From Litsea cubeba (Eukaryota; Streptophyta; Magnoliopsida; Laurales; Lauraceae), in contig CM022951.1 in the NCBI GenBank assembly GCA_012931725.1, positions 3,579,849 to 3,643,848 of the forward strand: 64,000 bases of DNA. Reading direction: 5' to 3'. The first letter of the stretch is position 1. Every line of letters begins with the position of its first letter. Position numbers and translations under genes: made by a program. The notes beneath the pieces are model-generated. The model was given only the letters and a program-made list of their open reading frames with translations. It was not told the origin of the DNA and ran no database searches. Of this stretch, positions 34,598 through 43,797 are shown one piece after another.

Positions 34598-35060
34598 TAG
34601 CGACCGCCATGGCGGTCGCAAATGTCGGTCGCAAAAAAGGAAATGCTAAAATTAAAAAAGAAATAAAAATAGTATTAGCGACCGCTATTAGCGGTCGCTA
34701 AAGGGTAAAAGGGCGGCCGCAAATATTCAAAAAAATGAGGAAAAAAAATTTAAAAAAATAAACAAAAAGTAGTAGCGACCGCTAGTTCAACCATTTGCGA
34801 CCGCCAATGGCGGTCGCTAATAGTTATATATCAGTATTTACAAAATAAGAAAATAACATTAGCGACCGTCAGTTAGACCTTTAGCGACGGCTTATAGCGG
34901 CCGCTAAAAGCAGTCGCGCGGTCGCTAATGCTTTTTGCGACGAGGTTTCCGCGGCCGATATTTGGCAGTCACTAGGCGGTCGCTAAAGAGTATTAGCGAC
35001 CGTCATTTGACTTTTAGCGACGGCTAATGGCGGCCGCTAAAAGCCTGTTTCCTAGTAGTG
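34598..35060 (+). repeat. CACTA 3' subterminal repeats and TIR
   Basis: More than a dozen copies of TAGCGACCGC and its inverse GCGGTCGCTA, often as back-to-back pairs, ending in the TIR CCTAGTAGTG. It has many more copies than either 5' end. Confidence 0.88.
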
Positions 35061-35459
35061 GTGTCTCATGGTGTAGAAAGAAGCAATATTCGGCGTCCCT
35101 TTCTACAACCGAGCCGGAGTACAAAGCAGACATTCTCTTGCCACACAAGAATGTGTGTGGCTTCGGCGGCTGGTCGAGGATGTTCATTGGAAAATCCACA
35201 AACCAACTACTTTATATGGTGACAACGAAAGTGCTCTCAAGCTTGCAACAAATCCAGTTTGTCATGCAAGGACCAAGCACATTGAAATTGAACATCATTT
35301 AATTCATGAAAAAATGCTTGATGAAACAATTGAAGTTTTAGAGGTGAGAAGAAATGGCAACATTGCCGACATCTTTACTAAGTCTCTTTCCAAAAAAACC
35401 ACTTGAATTTCTTATAGGAAAGCTTGGTTTCATTTCAAGAAAACCACTTAAAGGGAGAG
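35061..35459 (+). pseudogene. Ty1/copia RNase H end and polypurine tract (right piece)
   Basis: Continues the copia gene interrupted at 19063: SWCRKKQYSASLSTTEPEYK, then DNESALKLATNPVCHARTKH, HLIHEKMLDETIEVLEVR and IADIFTKSLSKK, the standard end of copia RNase H. A one-base frame change near 35150 separates the first part from the rest. A polypurine tract AAAGGGAGAG (35450-35459) precedes the LTR. Confidence 0.85.
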
Positions 35460-36127
35460 TGTTAAATCTTAAAGTGTATTTTCTAGAAAATCCTTAGTTT
35501 TACTTATTTTTTTATTTTTGAGTATTGTAGTGAGGTTATTATGTAATTTTTTGTGATGGGGGATATTTTGATTTTTGTGTATGGGTCTTTCTCTCTTAAC
35601 TTCTCTTCATCCAACCACTTTTTTATCTTTCCATTTTGCCACATCATTATCCTCACCAAGTCATTACCAAGATGCATTTTTCTACACACGACATTACTCT
35701 CGTCTACTTCTACATGCACCAAACTACTTTTTCCATATACCTCATTACTTATTTCACTTCTCTATATACCAATCTTAGACTTCTCATGCATCTCATTACT
35801 TCCGTTAAACCATTTCTCACCTTCCCATAGTCCTCCCCTAATTATCTTCATTACCATGGAACCACTTCATTATGCTAGTAACTTTCCAAATAATATATAT
35901 ATATATATGAAAGTGGCGACCTCTTCATTCTATGTCCATGAAACCTATGAGCAAGTAGAGGAGTGTGAAGTTACATTAACAAGTCCATATCTTGTATAGG
36001 TGGTGTCCTCAAGCTAAATTTGTAATATTTAGGTTTTAATGAAGTTGTTCTCTTCCCCCTTTATCGTTTGATTGTTCTTCTTCTTTCATATTGGTGTTGA
36101 TTTTTGGGTAAGTGTGGTTTTTTCACA
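35460..36127 (+). repeat. Copia 3' LTR, end uncertain
   Basis: Starts TGTTAAATC directly after the polypurine tract. The end is placed tentatively at TTTTTTCACA near 36127; no partner LTR is in the window to confirm it. A short (TA)n run lies near 35897-35909. Confidence 0.5.
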
Positions 36128-36315
36128 CTAATTAAGAAGTGAAATTCTAGATAAATGGATTTCGACTTTCTCCACATGGTAGGGATTGACCTCTCGCACT
36201 ATTGGGAGAACATGGATGTGGAGATAACGTGGCAAAGCACTATAGGAGCATACATTGATAAGTCAGGGAATGGACACAGCGAAGACCAAATTAGATTAGT
36301 TTAGGTCTGGGATGG

Positions 36316-37057
36316 TGATGCAGTGCAGAAAGGGTTGGAATTCATGGAAAAGTGGGACCGACGGAAGGCCAAATAATGTTTTGGGGCAACTTTTCGAAGT
36401 GTCCGTTTTTGGCGAAATTACATGAATGATGCAGTGCAGAAAGGGTTGGAATTCATGGAAAAGTGGGACCGACGGAAGGCCAAATAATGTTTTGGGGCAA
36501 CTTTTCGAAGTGTCCGTTTTTGGCGAAATTACATCGTTTTTTTCGGTGGAAATGGGCCAATGAAAACAACTCAGTGGCATTTGCCACTGATGCATGGCCT
36601 TTTTTGGGCAAATTCCATTGTTTAGGCCCTGAAAAGGGCGTTTTTCCTATTTTTGGTAAACTTTGTTTTGTTAATAACTTTTAGTAGGAAGGTCAAAATA
36701 GGTTGCCGTTTTTTGCATTGATTTAGTTTCTATTAATACTATCTAGTGGTGTCATTATCTCAGATCTTTCCTTTTTTGGAAAAATTTGAATATTTAGAGT
36801 ATTTTCGATTTATCTTGTTACTTTTTTCGTTTTAGGGTTATATTTATACCCTTTGTAAGCCTGATGGCGAGAGGAGGGATTATTGAATAAAAATTTACAG
36901 AGGTTTCCCCTTTGTCTCTTCCAACGTTCGGTATTCTATTGAATCAACGAACTTTGATGCCTATTTCCTGGTATTTCTAAGCAAATCAACAGGTTAATAG
37001 AGGGTTGTCTTTCAGCCTTCCGTGTGGATCTTCCTCGTAGACGTTTCCGCTACATCA
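36316..37057 (+). repeat. 5' LTR of gypsy-2 with internal duplication
   Basis: 742 bp. The first 111 bp (36316-36426) are repeated directly from 36427 on; the 3' LTR has this segment once, so the duplication arose in this copy after or during insertion. Confidence 0.88.
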
Positions 37058-37060
37058 GTT

Positions 37061-37073
37061 TGGTATCAGAGCC
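37061..37073 (+). promoter_or_regulatory. Primer binding site, tRNA-Met
   Basis: TGGTATCAGAGCC, three bases after the 5' LTR; an exact match to the common plant initiator-Met primer site. Confidence 0.9.
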
Positions 37074-37091
37074 GTGTTCGTTCTTGAAGAG

Positions 37092-38600
37092 ATGCCTCCA
37101 AGGAGACGCCACGGTAACGAGATTCCAATAGAAGAGGTCTACGAACGTGATCGCATGATGCGGTTGGAGCAGCAGATGGAACTGCTCACGCAGCAGTTTC
37201 AGGCATTTATGGCCAATCAGAATCATCCAAATCATGATTTGGGCGATGGTTTTGAGGAGAGTGATGATTCACAGGAGACACCCAGGGGAAGGCGCAGGGA
37301 ACCTGGTCCTCCTAATGATGATAGGAGACGATGGGAGGCAGGGATGCGTACAGAAGTCCCTGAGTTTCATGGAAGCCTTCAACCGAAGGAGTTTCTTGAT
37401 TGGATCTGTACCACCGAGGAGGTTCTGGATTTTAAAGGAGTTCCTGACAATATGAAGGTTCCACTGGTGGCAACAAGGCTTCGAGGAAGGGTAGCGGCTT
37501 GGTGGCAGCAATTTAAGCTTTCCAGGACCAGATTGGGGAAGTCAAAAATTGCTACTTGGGAGAAGATGAAGAAACATCTGCGCTCGACGTTCTTGCCCTA
37601 TAATTATCAACGTACTCTATATCAACGTTTGCAGAATTTGAGGCAAGGAACACGAACTGTGGAGGATTATACGACAGATTTCTATCACCTCCTTGCGCGG
37701 AATGAGATTCAAGAGTTGGAGGATCAATTGGTGGCATGATATATTGGTGGATTACGAGTGCAGATTCAGGATACTGTGAACCTGCTTGACCCAGTTTCAG
37801 TCTCGGCGGCTCACCAGAGAGCATTACAGGTGGAGAAGCAGTTGATGCGGAGATCTAGTAGTGGTGTAACAATCAATCCTGGTGGCAGCAGTACAGGAGG
37901 AATCAATCGATCTTCCAGCAGCAGTAATCCTGGACCGCGGGCTCCCTCCAACCCAGCACAGCCGAACAGAACCATTAATAGTGGAATTAAGTGCTTTGGG
38001 TGTGGTGAGACTGGCCACAGACTGTCTGAATGCAAGAAGGCAGGCAAGAAGGTATTGTTCGCAAATACTGATGATTGCGACGAGGATGATGCTTCCGTGG
38101 GTGAAGAACCAGTTTTTGATGACACTCCAGATGAGGAGATTTTAGAGGGTGACACAGGTCCTCTGTTAGTGGTGCGACGGATCTGTTTGACGCCCCGAAC
38201 TAAAGGAGATGAATGGCTCCGAAATAATATTTTCCAGTCCACATGCACTATCCTGGGAAAAATTTGTCGTTTCATCATAGATGCTGGCAGTTGTGAGAAT
38301 ATTGTGTCGGCAGAGGCGGTACAGAAATTGGGGGTGAAGACTGAGGCGCATCCCAAACCCTATAAACTTGCGTGGCTAAAGAAAGGTGGAGAGGTAACTA
38401 TTTCACATAGAGCTTTGATTTCATTTTCTATAGGCTCTAAATATAAGGATCAAGTGTTGTGTGATGTGGTGACGATGGATGCTTGCCACTTACTTTTGGG
38501 GAGACCATGGCAATATGATCGTAGAGTGACTCATGATGGGTTCACCAATAGTTATAGTTTTTCCTTTAAAAACACAAAGATTGTGTTACTACCCGAGTAA
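37092..38600 (+). pseudogene. gypsy-2 gag and protease, one in-frame stop
   Basis: Start ATG at 37092 (MPPRRRHGNEIPIEEVYERD). The gag core has FLDWICTTEEVLDFKGVPDN and RVAAWWQQFKLSRTR. An in-frame TGA at 37737-37739 interrupts it; a C-to-T change in a CGA codon would explain this. The same frame continues from 37740 with a zinc knuckle CFGCGETGHRLSEC (C-x2-C-x4-H-x4-C, about 38000) and the protease (FIIDAGSCENIVSAEAVQKL), where the usual D-S/T-G is D-A-G. The frame ends at 38600, where a one-base shift moves the reading to the next frame. Confidence 0.85.
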
Positions 38601-39611
38601 GGATCCGCACACACCCGTACCCACGGGGAACAGTACCAACCTCTTATCGCTGGCACGATTTGAAGAAGAGATGCGGGATACTGGTACTATGTATATGCTC
38701 ATTGGTAAGGACGCTGAAGAAGCCAATGCAGTTCCTGCAGCAGCGGTACCCCTAGTTGAGGAGTTTTGTGATTTGTTTCCTGATGATTTACATGATGGAT
38801 TGCCACCTTTACGTGACATCCAGCATCAAATTGATTTGGAACCGGGTGCAGTGCTTCCAAATAGGCCTCACTACAGGATGAGCCCTAGTGAGCATGAAGA
38901 GTTAAGGCGACAAGTGGAGGAGCTGCTTTCTAAAGGGCATATCCGGGAGAGCCTTAGTCCATGTGTAGTGCCTGCACTAGTTGACGCCCAAGAAAGATGG
39001 GTCTTGGCGTATGTGTGTGGATAGTCGAGCAATTAATAAGATCACAGTCCGTTACAGATTTCCTATTCCCCAGTTTGGATGACTTGCTCGACCAGCTTAG
39101 TGGTGCAATGATTTTCACAAAACTGGACTTGAAGAGTGGTTACCACCAGATTCGGGTTCGGCCAGGGGACGAGTGGAAGACGGCATTTAAAACACGAGAA
39201 GGCCTTTATGAGTGGATGGTCATGCCATTCGGCTTGTCTAATGCACCAAGTACATTTATGCGTGTGATGAATCAGGCTTTGCGCCCTTTTATTGGTAAGT
39301 TTGTCGTTCTATACTTTGATGATATTCTGATTTACAGTGCCAATATTGAGTCACATATACAGCATATTTGGGAGGTGTTCAATATACTGCGCAGGGACAA
39401 GTTTTATGCAACATTGCAGAAGTGTGTTTTCCTGGCGTCCAAGGTCTTATTTCTTGGTTATGTGATTTCTGGTGCTGGGTTAGCAGTGGATGAGTCCAAG
39501 ATTGAGGCCATAAAACACTGGCCACAACCGCACAGCATCACTGATGTTCAAAGTTTTCATGGACTTGCAGCCTTTTATCGGCATTGGAGCAGTCTTGAGT
39601 CAGCATGGTAG
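38590..39611 (+). pseudogene. gypsy-2 reverse transcriptase, frameshifted and deleted
   Basis: RT begins VEEFCDLFPDDLHDGLPPLR, with RPHYRMSPSEHEELRRQVEE. Frame changes occur near 38985 and 39075. Then FTKLDLKSGYHQIRV, FGLSNAPSTFMRVMN and the catalytic YFDDILIY (YFDD codons 39312-39323, intact) follow. After HGLAAFYR (about 39580) the sequence jumps to GIGAVLSQHGRPVAYFSEKL, so roughly the RT-RNase H connection (about 70 codons by comparison with the family) is deleted. Confidence 0.85.
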
Positions 39612-41250
39612 ACCAGTGGCCTATTTTAGCGAGAAGCTTTCAGGCTCTCGAGTGCGATATAATACCTATGATATTGAATTTTATGCGATGGTACAAGCAG
39701 TTCGGCATTGGCGGCATTATCTCTTCCATCGGGAGTTCATCCTCTATACTGACCATGATGCTTTAAAGCATCTCCATAATCAGGATAAGGTTTCAGCCCG
39801 ACATGCTTCTTGGTCTGCCTACTTACAGCAGTTTACATTTGTTATTAAGCATAAGGCGGGGACTTCCAATCGAGTTGCTGATGCTCTTAGCCGACGGAGC
39901 AGTTTTCTGACCACTATGAGAGTAGAGGTACCTGGGTTTGATTCTTTTCGTGATCTGTGTGACACGGACCCCTACTTCTCTGTTATTATGGCTGCTGTGC
40001 GGGCGGGTGAGCGGACAGACTTTCTCTTACATGATGGGTTTCTTTTTAAAGGAAATCAATTATGTGTTCCCGATTGTAGTTTGCGCCTGCAGATTATTAA
40101 GGAGCTTCATGGTGAAGGTCATGTGGGTCGGGATCGCACTTTGGCATTAGTACGAGAGTCTTACTTCTGGCCTACTGTTCGCAAAGAGGTGGAGCGTTTT
40201 GTGGAGCGGTGTAGAATTTGTCAAGTGTCAAAAGGAAAAGCCACTAATGCCGGGTTGTATATGCCCTTGCCTATTCCTACCCAACCTTGGACTGATGTGA
40301 GTATGGATTTTGTACTAGGTTTGCCAAGAACGCAGCGGGGAAATGATTCTATTTATGTGGTGGTTGATCGATTTTCAAAGATGGTGCATTTCATCCCTTG
40401 CAAAAAGACCACTGACGCAGTGCACGTTGCTCAGTTGTTCTTTCGAGAAATTTATCGTCTCCATGGGTTACCTTCTTCTATTGTGTCCGATCGAGACACT
40501 CGCTTCCTTAGTCATTTCTGGCGCAGTCTTTGGAAGATGGTTAACACCAAACTCGACTTCAGCAGTGCCTATCATCCTCAAACTGACGGGCAAACTGAGG
40601 TAGTGAATCGTTCTCTTGGTGATTTGTTGCGATGCTTAACAGGTGATCATGTTAAATCTTGGGATCAAAAGCTTTGTCAAGCGGAGTTTGCTCATAATCA
40701 TGCTGTTAACCGGAGTTCCGGATTCAGTCCTTTCCAGGTAGTCTACTCCATGCTTCCTCGTGGTCCTCTTGATTTGATTCCATGGCCTAGCAAGATTAGA
40801 GTCCATGGCAAGGCTGCAGAGTTTGTTGATGGTCTACAAGCAATTCACAGGCAGGTTCATGATAATCTAGTTCAGGCGGCTGCTAAATATAAGATGCTTG
40901 CTGATAAGAAGCGTCGCCATGTGGAGTTTGAGGTGGGTGACTTTGTTTGGGCAGTCCTGACCAAGGATCGATTTTCTATGGGCGACTACAACAAACTTTC
41001 TGCTAAGAAGATTGGACCTGTTGAGATCATTGAGAAGATTAATCCCAACGCATATCGTTTGACATTGCCAAATCATATTCGGACTGCTGATGTGTTCAAC
41101 GTGAAGCATTTGATTCCTTACTTTGAAGATTCTTCGGAAGATGATACCACTGGCAATTCGAGGACGAATTTTCTCCACCCTGGGGAGAATGATGCAGTGC
41201 AGAAAGGGTTGGAATTCATGGAAAAGTGGGACCGACGGAAGGCCAAATAA
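39591..41250 (+). pseudogene. gypsy-2 RNase H and integrase, long open frame into the LTR
   Basis: An open frame of over 500 codons. RNase H is missing its front but shows YDIEFYAMVQAVRHWRHYLF. The integrase zinc end is HGEGHVGRDRTLALVRESYF then CRICQ. The catalytic core has acids in MDFVLGLP, SDRDTRFLS and TDGQTEVVNR, all present. The C-terminus is KIGPVEIIEKINPNAYRL, VFNVKHLIPYF and an acidic tail ending WDRRKAK inside the 3' LTR. The integrase domain looks intact although upstream parts are broken. Confidence 0.85.
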
Positions 41251-41818
41251 TGTTTTGGGGCAACTTTTCGAAGTGTCCGTTTTTTGCGAAATTACATCGT
41301 TTTTTCGGTGGAAACGGGCCAATGAAAACAACTCAGTGGCATTTGCCGCTGAGGCATGGCCATTTTTGGGCAAATTCCATTGTTTAGGCCCTGAAAAGGG
41401 CGTTTTTCCTATTTTTGGTAAATTTTGTTTTGTTAATAACTTTTAGTAGGAAGGTCAAAATAGGTTGCCGTTTTTTGCGTTGATTTAGTTTCTATTAATA
41501 CTATCTAGTGGTGTCATTATCTCAGATCTTTCCTTTTTGGAAAAATTTGAATATTTAGAGTATTTTCGATTTATCTTGTTACTTTTTTCGTTTTAGGGTT
41601 ATATTTATACCCTTTGTAAGCCTGATGGCGAGAGGAGGGATTATTGAATAAAAATTTGCAGAGGTTTCCCCTTTGTCTCTTCCAACGTTCGGTATTCTAT
41701 TGAATCAACGAACTTTGATGCCTATTTCCTGGTATTTCTAAGCAAATCAACAGGTTAATAGAGGGTTGTCTTTCAGCCTTCCGTGTGGATCTTCCTCGTA
41801 GACGTTTCCGCTACATCA
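41190..41818 (+). repeat. 3' LTR of gypsy-2
   Basis: 629 bp, starting TGATGCAGTGCAG right after the purine-rich CCTGGGGAGAA and ending CTACATCA. Its first 61 bp are the end of the pol reading frame. Confidence 0.9.
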
Positions 41819-41823
41819 GATGG

Positions 41824-42235
41824 TATACTATTTTGTAAAGTCCCTAAACTCTAAGAGTGTATTAGTTTAGTTAATTGCATTGTTAGTTGATTAAGCTCAT
41901 TTAGAGGTAAAAAAATGACCAGTTTAATGTTAGGAACATGTGTGCGAAGTTTTGTTGAGATTCGAGTTCATTTGGGTATAGTAGGGGGTAGTTTGCAATT
42001 TTTGGGAAGTTCGAAGGGTTTTTTCGTAATTCTAATTTTTTGAGATTTTGTACCGTTGTGTAAGTGTTTTAATTTCATAAACTTTGTTCTGCTGTGTCTT
42101 TTTGAAACGGAACCTTGAAGACCATCAAATAGTAACCCGAAGATCATTTTGTTCATAGTGGACTCAATTGCAATTTTCTCACATTATCACATGTACATTA
42201 ACAGACTTGCACTTGACCCTTCATTTCACTTATTA
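41824..42235. other. Non-coding gap after gypsy-2
   Basis: No recognisable gene or repeat structure. Confidence 0.35.
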
Positions 42236-42261
42236 CTAGTAAAACCCCGTGCTATGCACGG
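42236..42261 (-). mobile_element. Possible Helitron 3' terminus
   Basis: Read on the minus strand: a hairpin CCGTGCATAGCACGG, then GGTTTTA, then CTAG followed by host T. A GC hairpin a few bases before CTRR-T is the Helitron 3' signature. The element would extend rightwards from 42236; its 5' TC end was not located and no Rep/helicase was seen, so it would be non-autonomous. Confidence 0.45.
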
Positions 42262-42691
42262 ACCACGGAACCACCAAATGCACAGACTTATACGTATTAT
42301 TTTTATTTAATTTATTAATTAGTAAATATTTATTTGTCCTTCTTTTTTTTGCGAATTTGATTTTTTTTTCTAGATGTTTTATTCTTTATGCGAGGTGTAC
42401 ATTGAGTTTGATGAAGCTCGGGCACGTATAAAAAATGTTAAACTGAAGACATATTAACGATAAAACAACATAATAAAACAAGTAAATGTAGCTTTAATAA
42501 CACGGGGTTCACAATATACACATTCGTATGAATTCAAATTTTGAAACGTTTACGTTAACCTCTAGAAATCCAAAATATATACAAATTAGGACACAGACAA
42601 TATCAAACAAAATATTATGCTTAGTAATTGTAACTCCATCTTTCAAGTCCTTCGCGTTGGACCTGTAGGCATATGAAAAATATCTTAATAA

Positions 42692-43081
42692 TTAAAAGGG
42701 CTTAATATATTTTTCAAATGATTGTAATATGTCGACATACTCCACTGCATGCCATGGTCGCAAGATTTCAAATATCCTATATTTTGCAGCATCCCAAGAT
42801 GGTGGCAATGTTTCAGTAATTTTTATCATTACATATCTTTCAGAGATGAAGTTTCCACACACTCTTAGCCACTGTGCTAGTTGTATTTTGTGGGAACCAT
42901 GCTTTGCTATTGGGGTGTCATTTTCAAATGGTTTATATTCGAACTCATTTGTCCATTCCTTAACACGTAGAGGGTCATTGCCACGACAATATTTGAAAGC
43001 TATACTCATCTTATCTGGTTTAGAGTTGAAAATTTCAATTATAAATTGTAATTTAAATGAAAGCAACAACATTTCAATCAA
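42692..43081 (-). CDS. Hypothetical 129-codon open frame
   Basis: Not recognised. A soluble-looking protein with balanced composition (KEWTNEFEYKPFENDTPIAK; WLRVCGNFISERYVMIKITE; TLPPSWDAAKYRIFEILRPW). The codon pattern looks more protein-like than the surrounding AT-rich DNA, and a possible acceptor (AACCAG) lies before the internal Met. It could be a captured exon in a Helitron-like element or an old transposon fragment. No function is proposed. Confidence 0.3.
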   Translation of the reverse strand: MIEMLLLSFKLQFIIEIFNSKPDKMSIAFKYCRGNDPLRVKEWTNEFEYKPFENDTPIAKHGSHKIQLAQWLRVCGNFISERYVMIKITETLPPSWDAAKYRIFEILRPWHAVEYVDILQSFEKYIKPF

Positions 43082-43265
43082 GTTAGTAATAACATATTAA
43101 GCAAGTTATTAACTTAGCACACATTATAAAATACTTGTAAAATAAGCGTAACGACAAATAAGCAACCAACTATATTAAAAATAAAATTAACTACAATTGA
43201 AGAACAATTCAATTAATCTTCAACCCGATGTATTTATACATTAAATTCACCAAATATCAAATCTC

Positions 43266-43797
43266 ATAACATATTTGCAATTTTAATTTGCAGGGTCTTG
43301 AATTTATTTTTAAATTAAAGTTTATATCAGATTGCATATGCTAAGGAAAAATATCTAGTGTCCCACCAAGGTCAAAATGTCATCAGGTTTATTTATTCAA
43401 ATTAATTTAAAAAATTATTTATTGTGATCCGGGGCCATTTTTGCGATTTCAATTTGCAGGGTCTTGAATTTATTTTTAAATTAACGTTTATATCAAATTG
43501 CATATGCTACCTTGTTATGTGAAGAATAAAAAAAATAATTAACTTGATCTTATGAGAGCACTATTCTCCCAGGTTATAGGCCTCTTTCTGTAAGATAGGG
43601 CTTAAGGTTTTAAAGGCTCAAGGCCTATGTGAGACTGGCATCTGTGGAGCCTGGGCCTCATTAGATGTATTAAATAATAGTTTTTAAATTAAAAATTTAT
43701 TTATTGTGATTCGGGGCCCTTTTTGTGATTTTAATTTGCAGGGTCTTGAATTTATTTTTAAATTAATGTTTATATCAGATTGCATATTGTAAGGTCT
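43266..43797. repeat. Three copies of a short module
   Basis: A phrase around TTTGCAGGGTCTTGAATTTA occurs near 43286, 43455 and 43735, each followed by ATTAA(A/C/T)GTTTATATCA and GATTGCATAT or AATTGCATAT. Copy 1 continues into GCTAAGGAAAAATATCTAG. The continuation of copy 3 is found at 46927, after the solo LTR. Confidence 0.75.

Larger units (their letters stand above)
19064..35060 (+). mobile_element. CACTA (En/Spm) element complex with captured sequence
   Basis: The right terminus CCTAGTAGTG (35051-35060) is the inverse of CACTACTAGG. The left terminus at 19064 is degenerate (ATATACTAGAAAA). A second, canonical left terminus CACTACTAGA lies at 21331. All three are followed inward by GCGACCGC-type subterminal repeats. 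The copia frame stops at the left edge and resumes right after 35060, so the insertion limits are firm to within a few bases, although a clean 3-bp target duplication was not found (GGT/GTG). Contents include a TNP2-type transposase, a second En/Spm-type gene, captured host fragments and a satellite array. Confidence 0.82.
36316..41818 (+). mobile_element. Second complete Ty3/gypsy retrotransposon, CRM-like organisation
   Basis: A 5.5-kb element with perfect target duplication GATGG (36311-36315 and 41819-41823). LTRs end TG...CA; primer site and gag-pol follow. The pol frame runs about 60 bp into the 3' LTR and there is no classical chromodomain, which recalls the CRM or related Reina/Galadriel chromoviruses; this is inference. 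The two LTRs differ at only about ten positions apart from one duplication, so insertion was fairly recent. Confidence 0.88.

Noticed and set aside
42001..42160. Short minus-strand frame after gypsy-2
   Set aside because: No recognisable family, short, and in AT-rich sequence.
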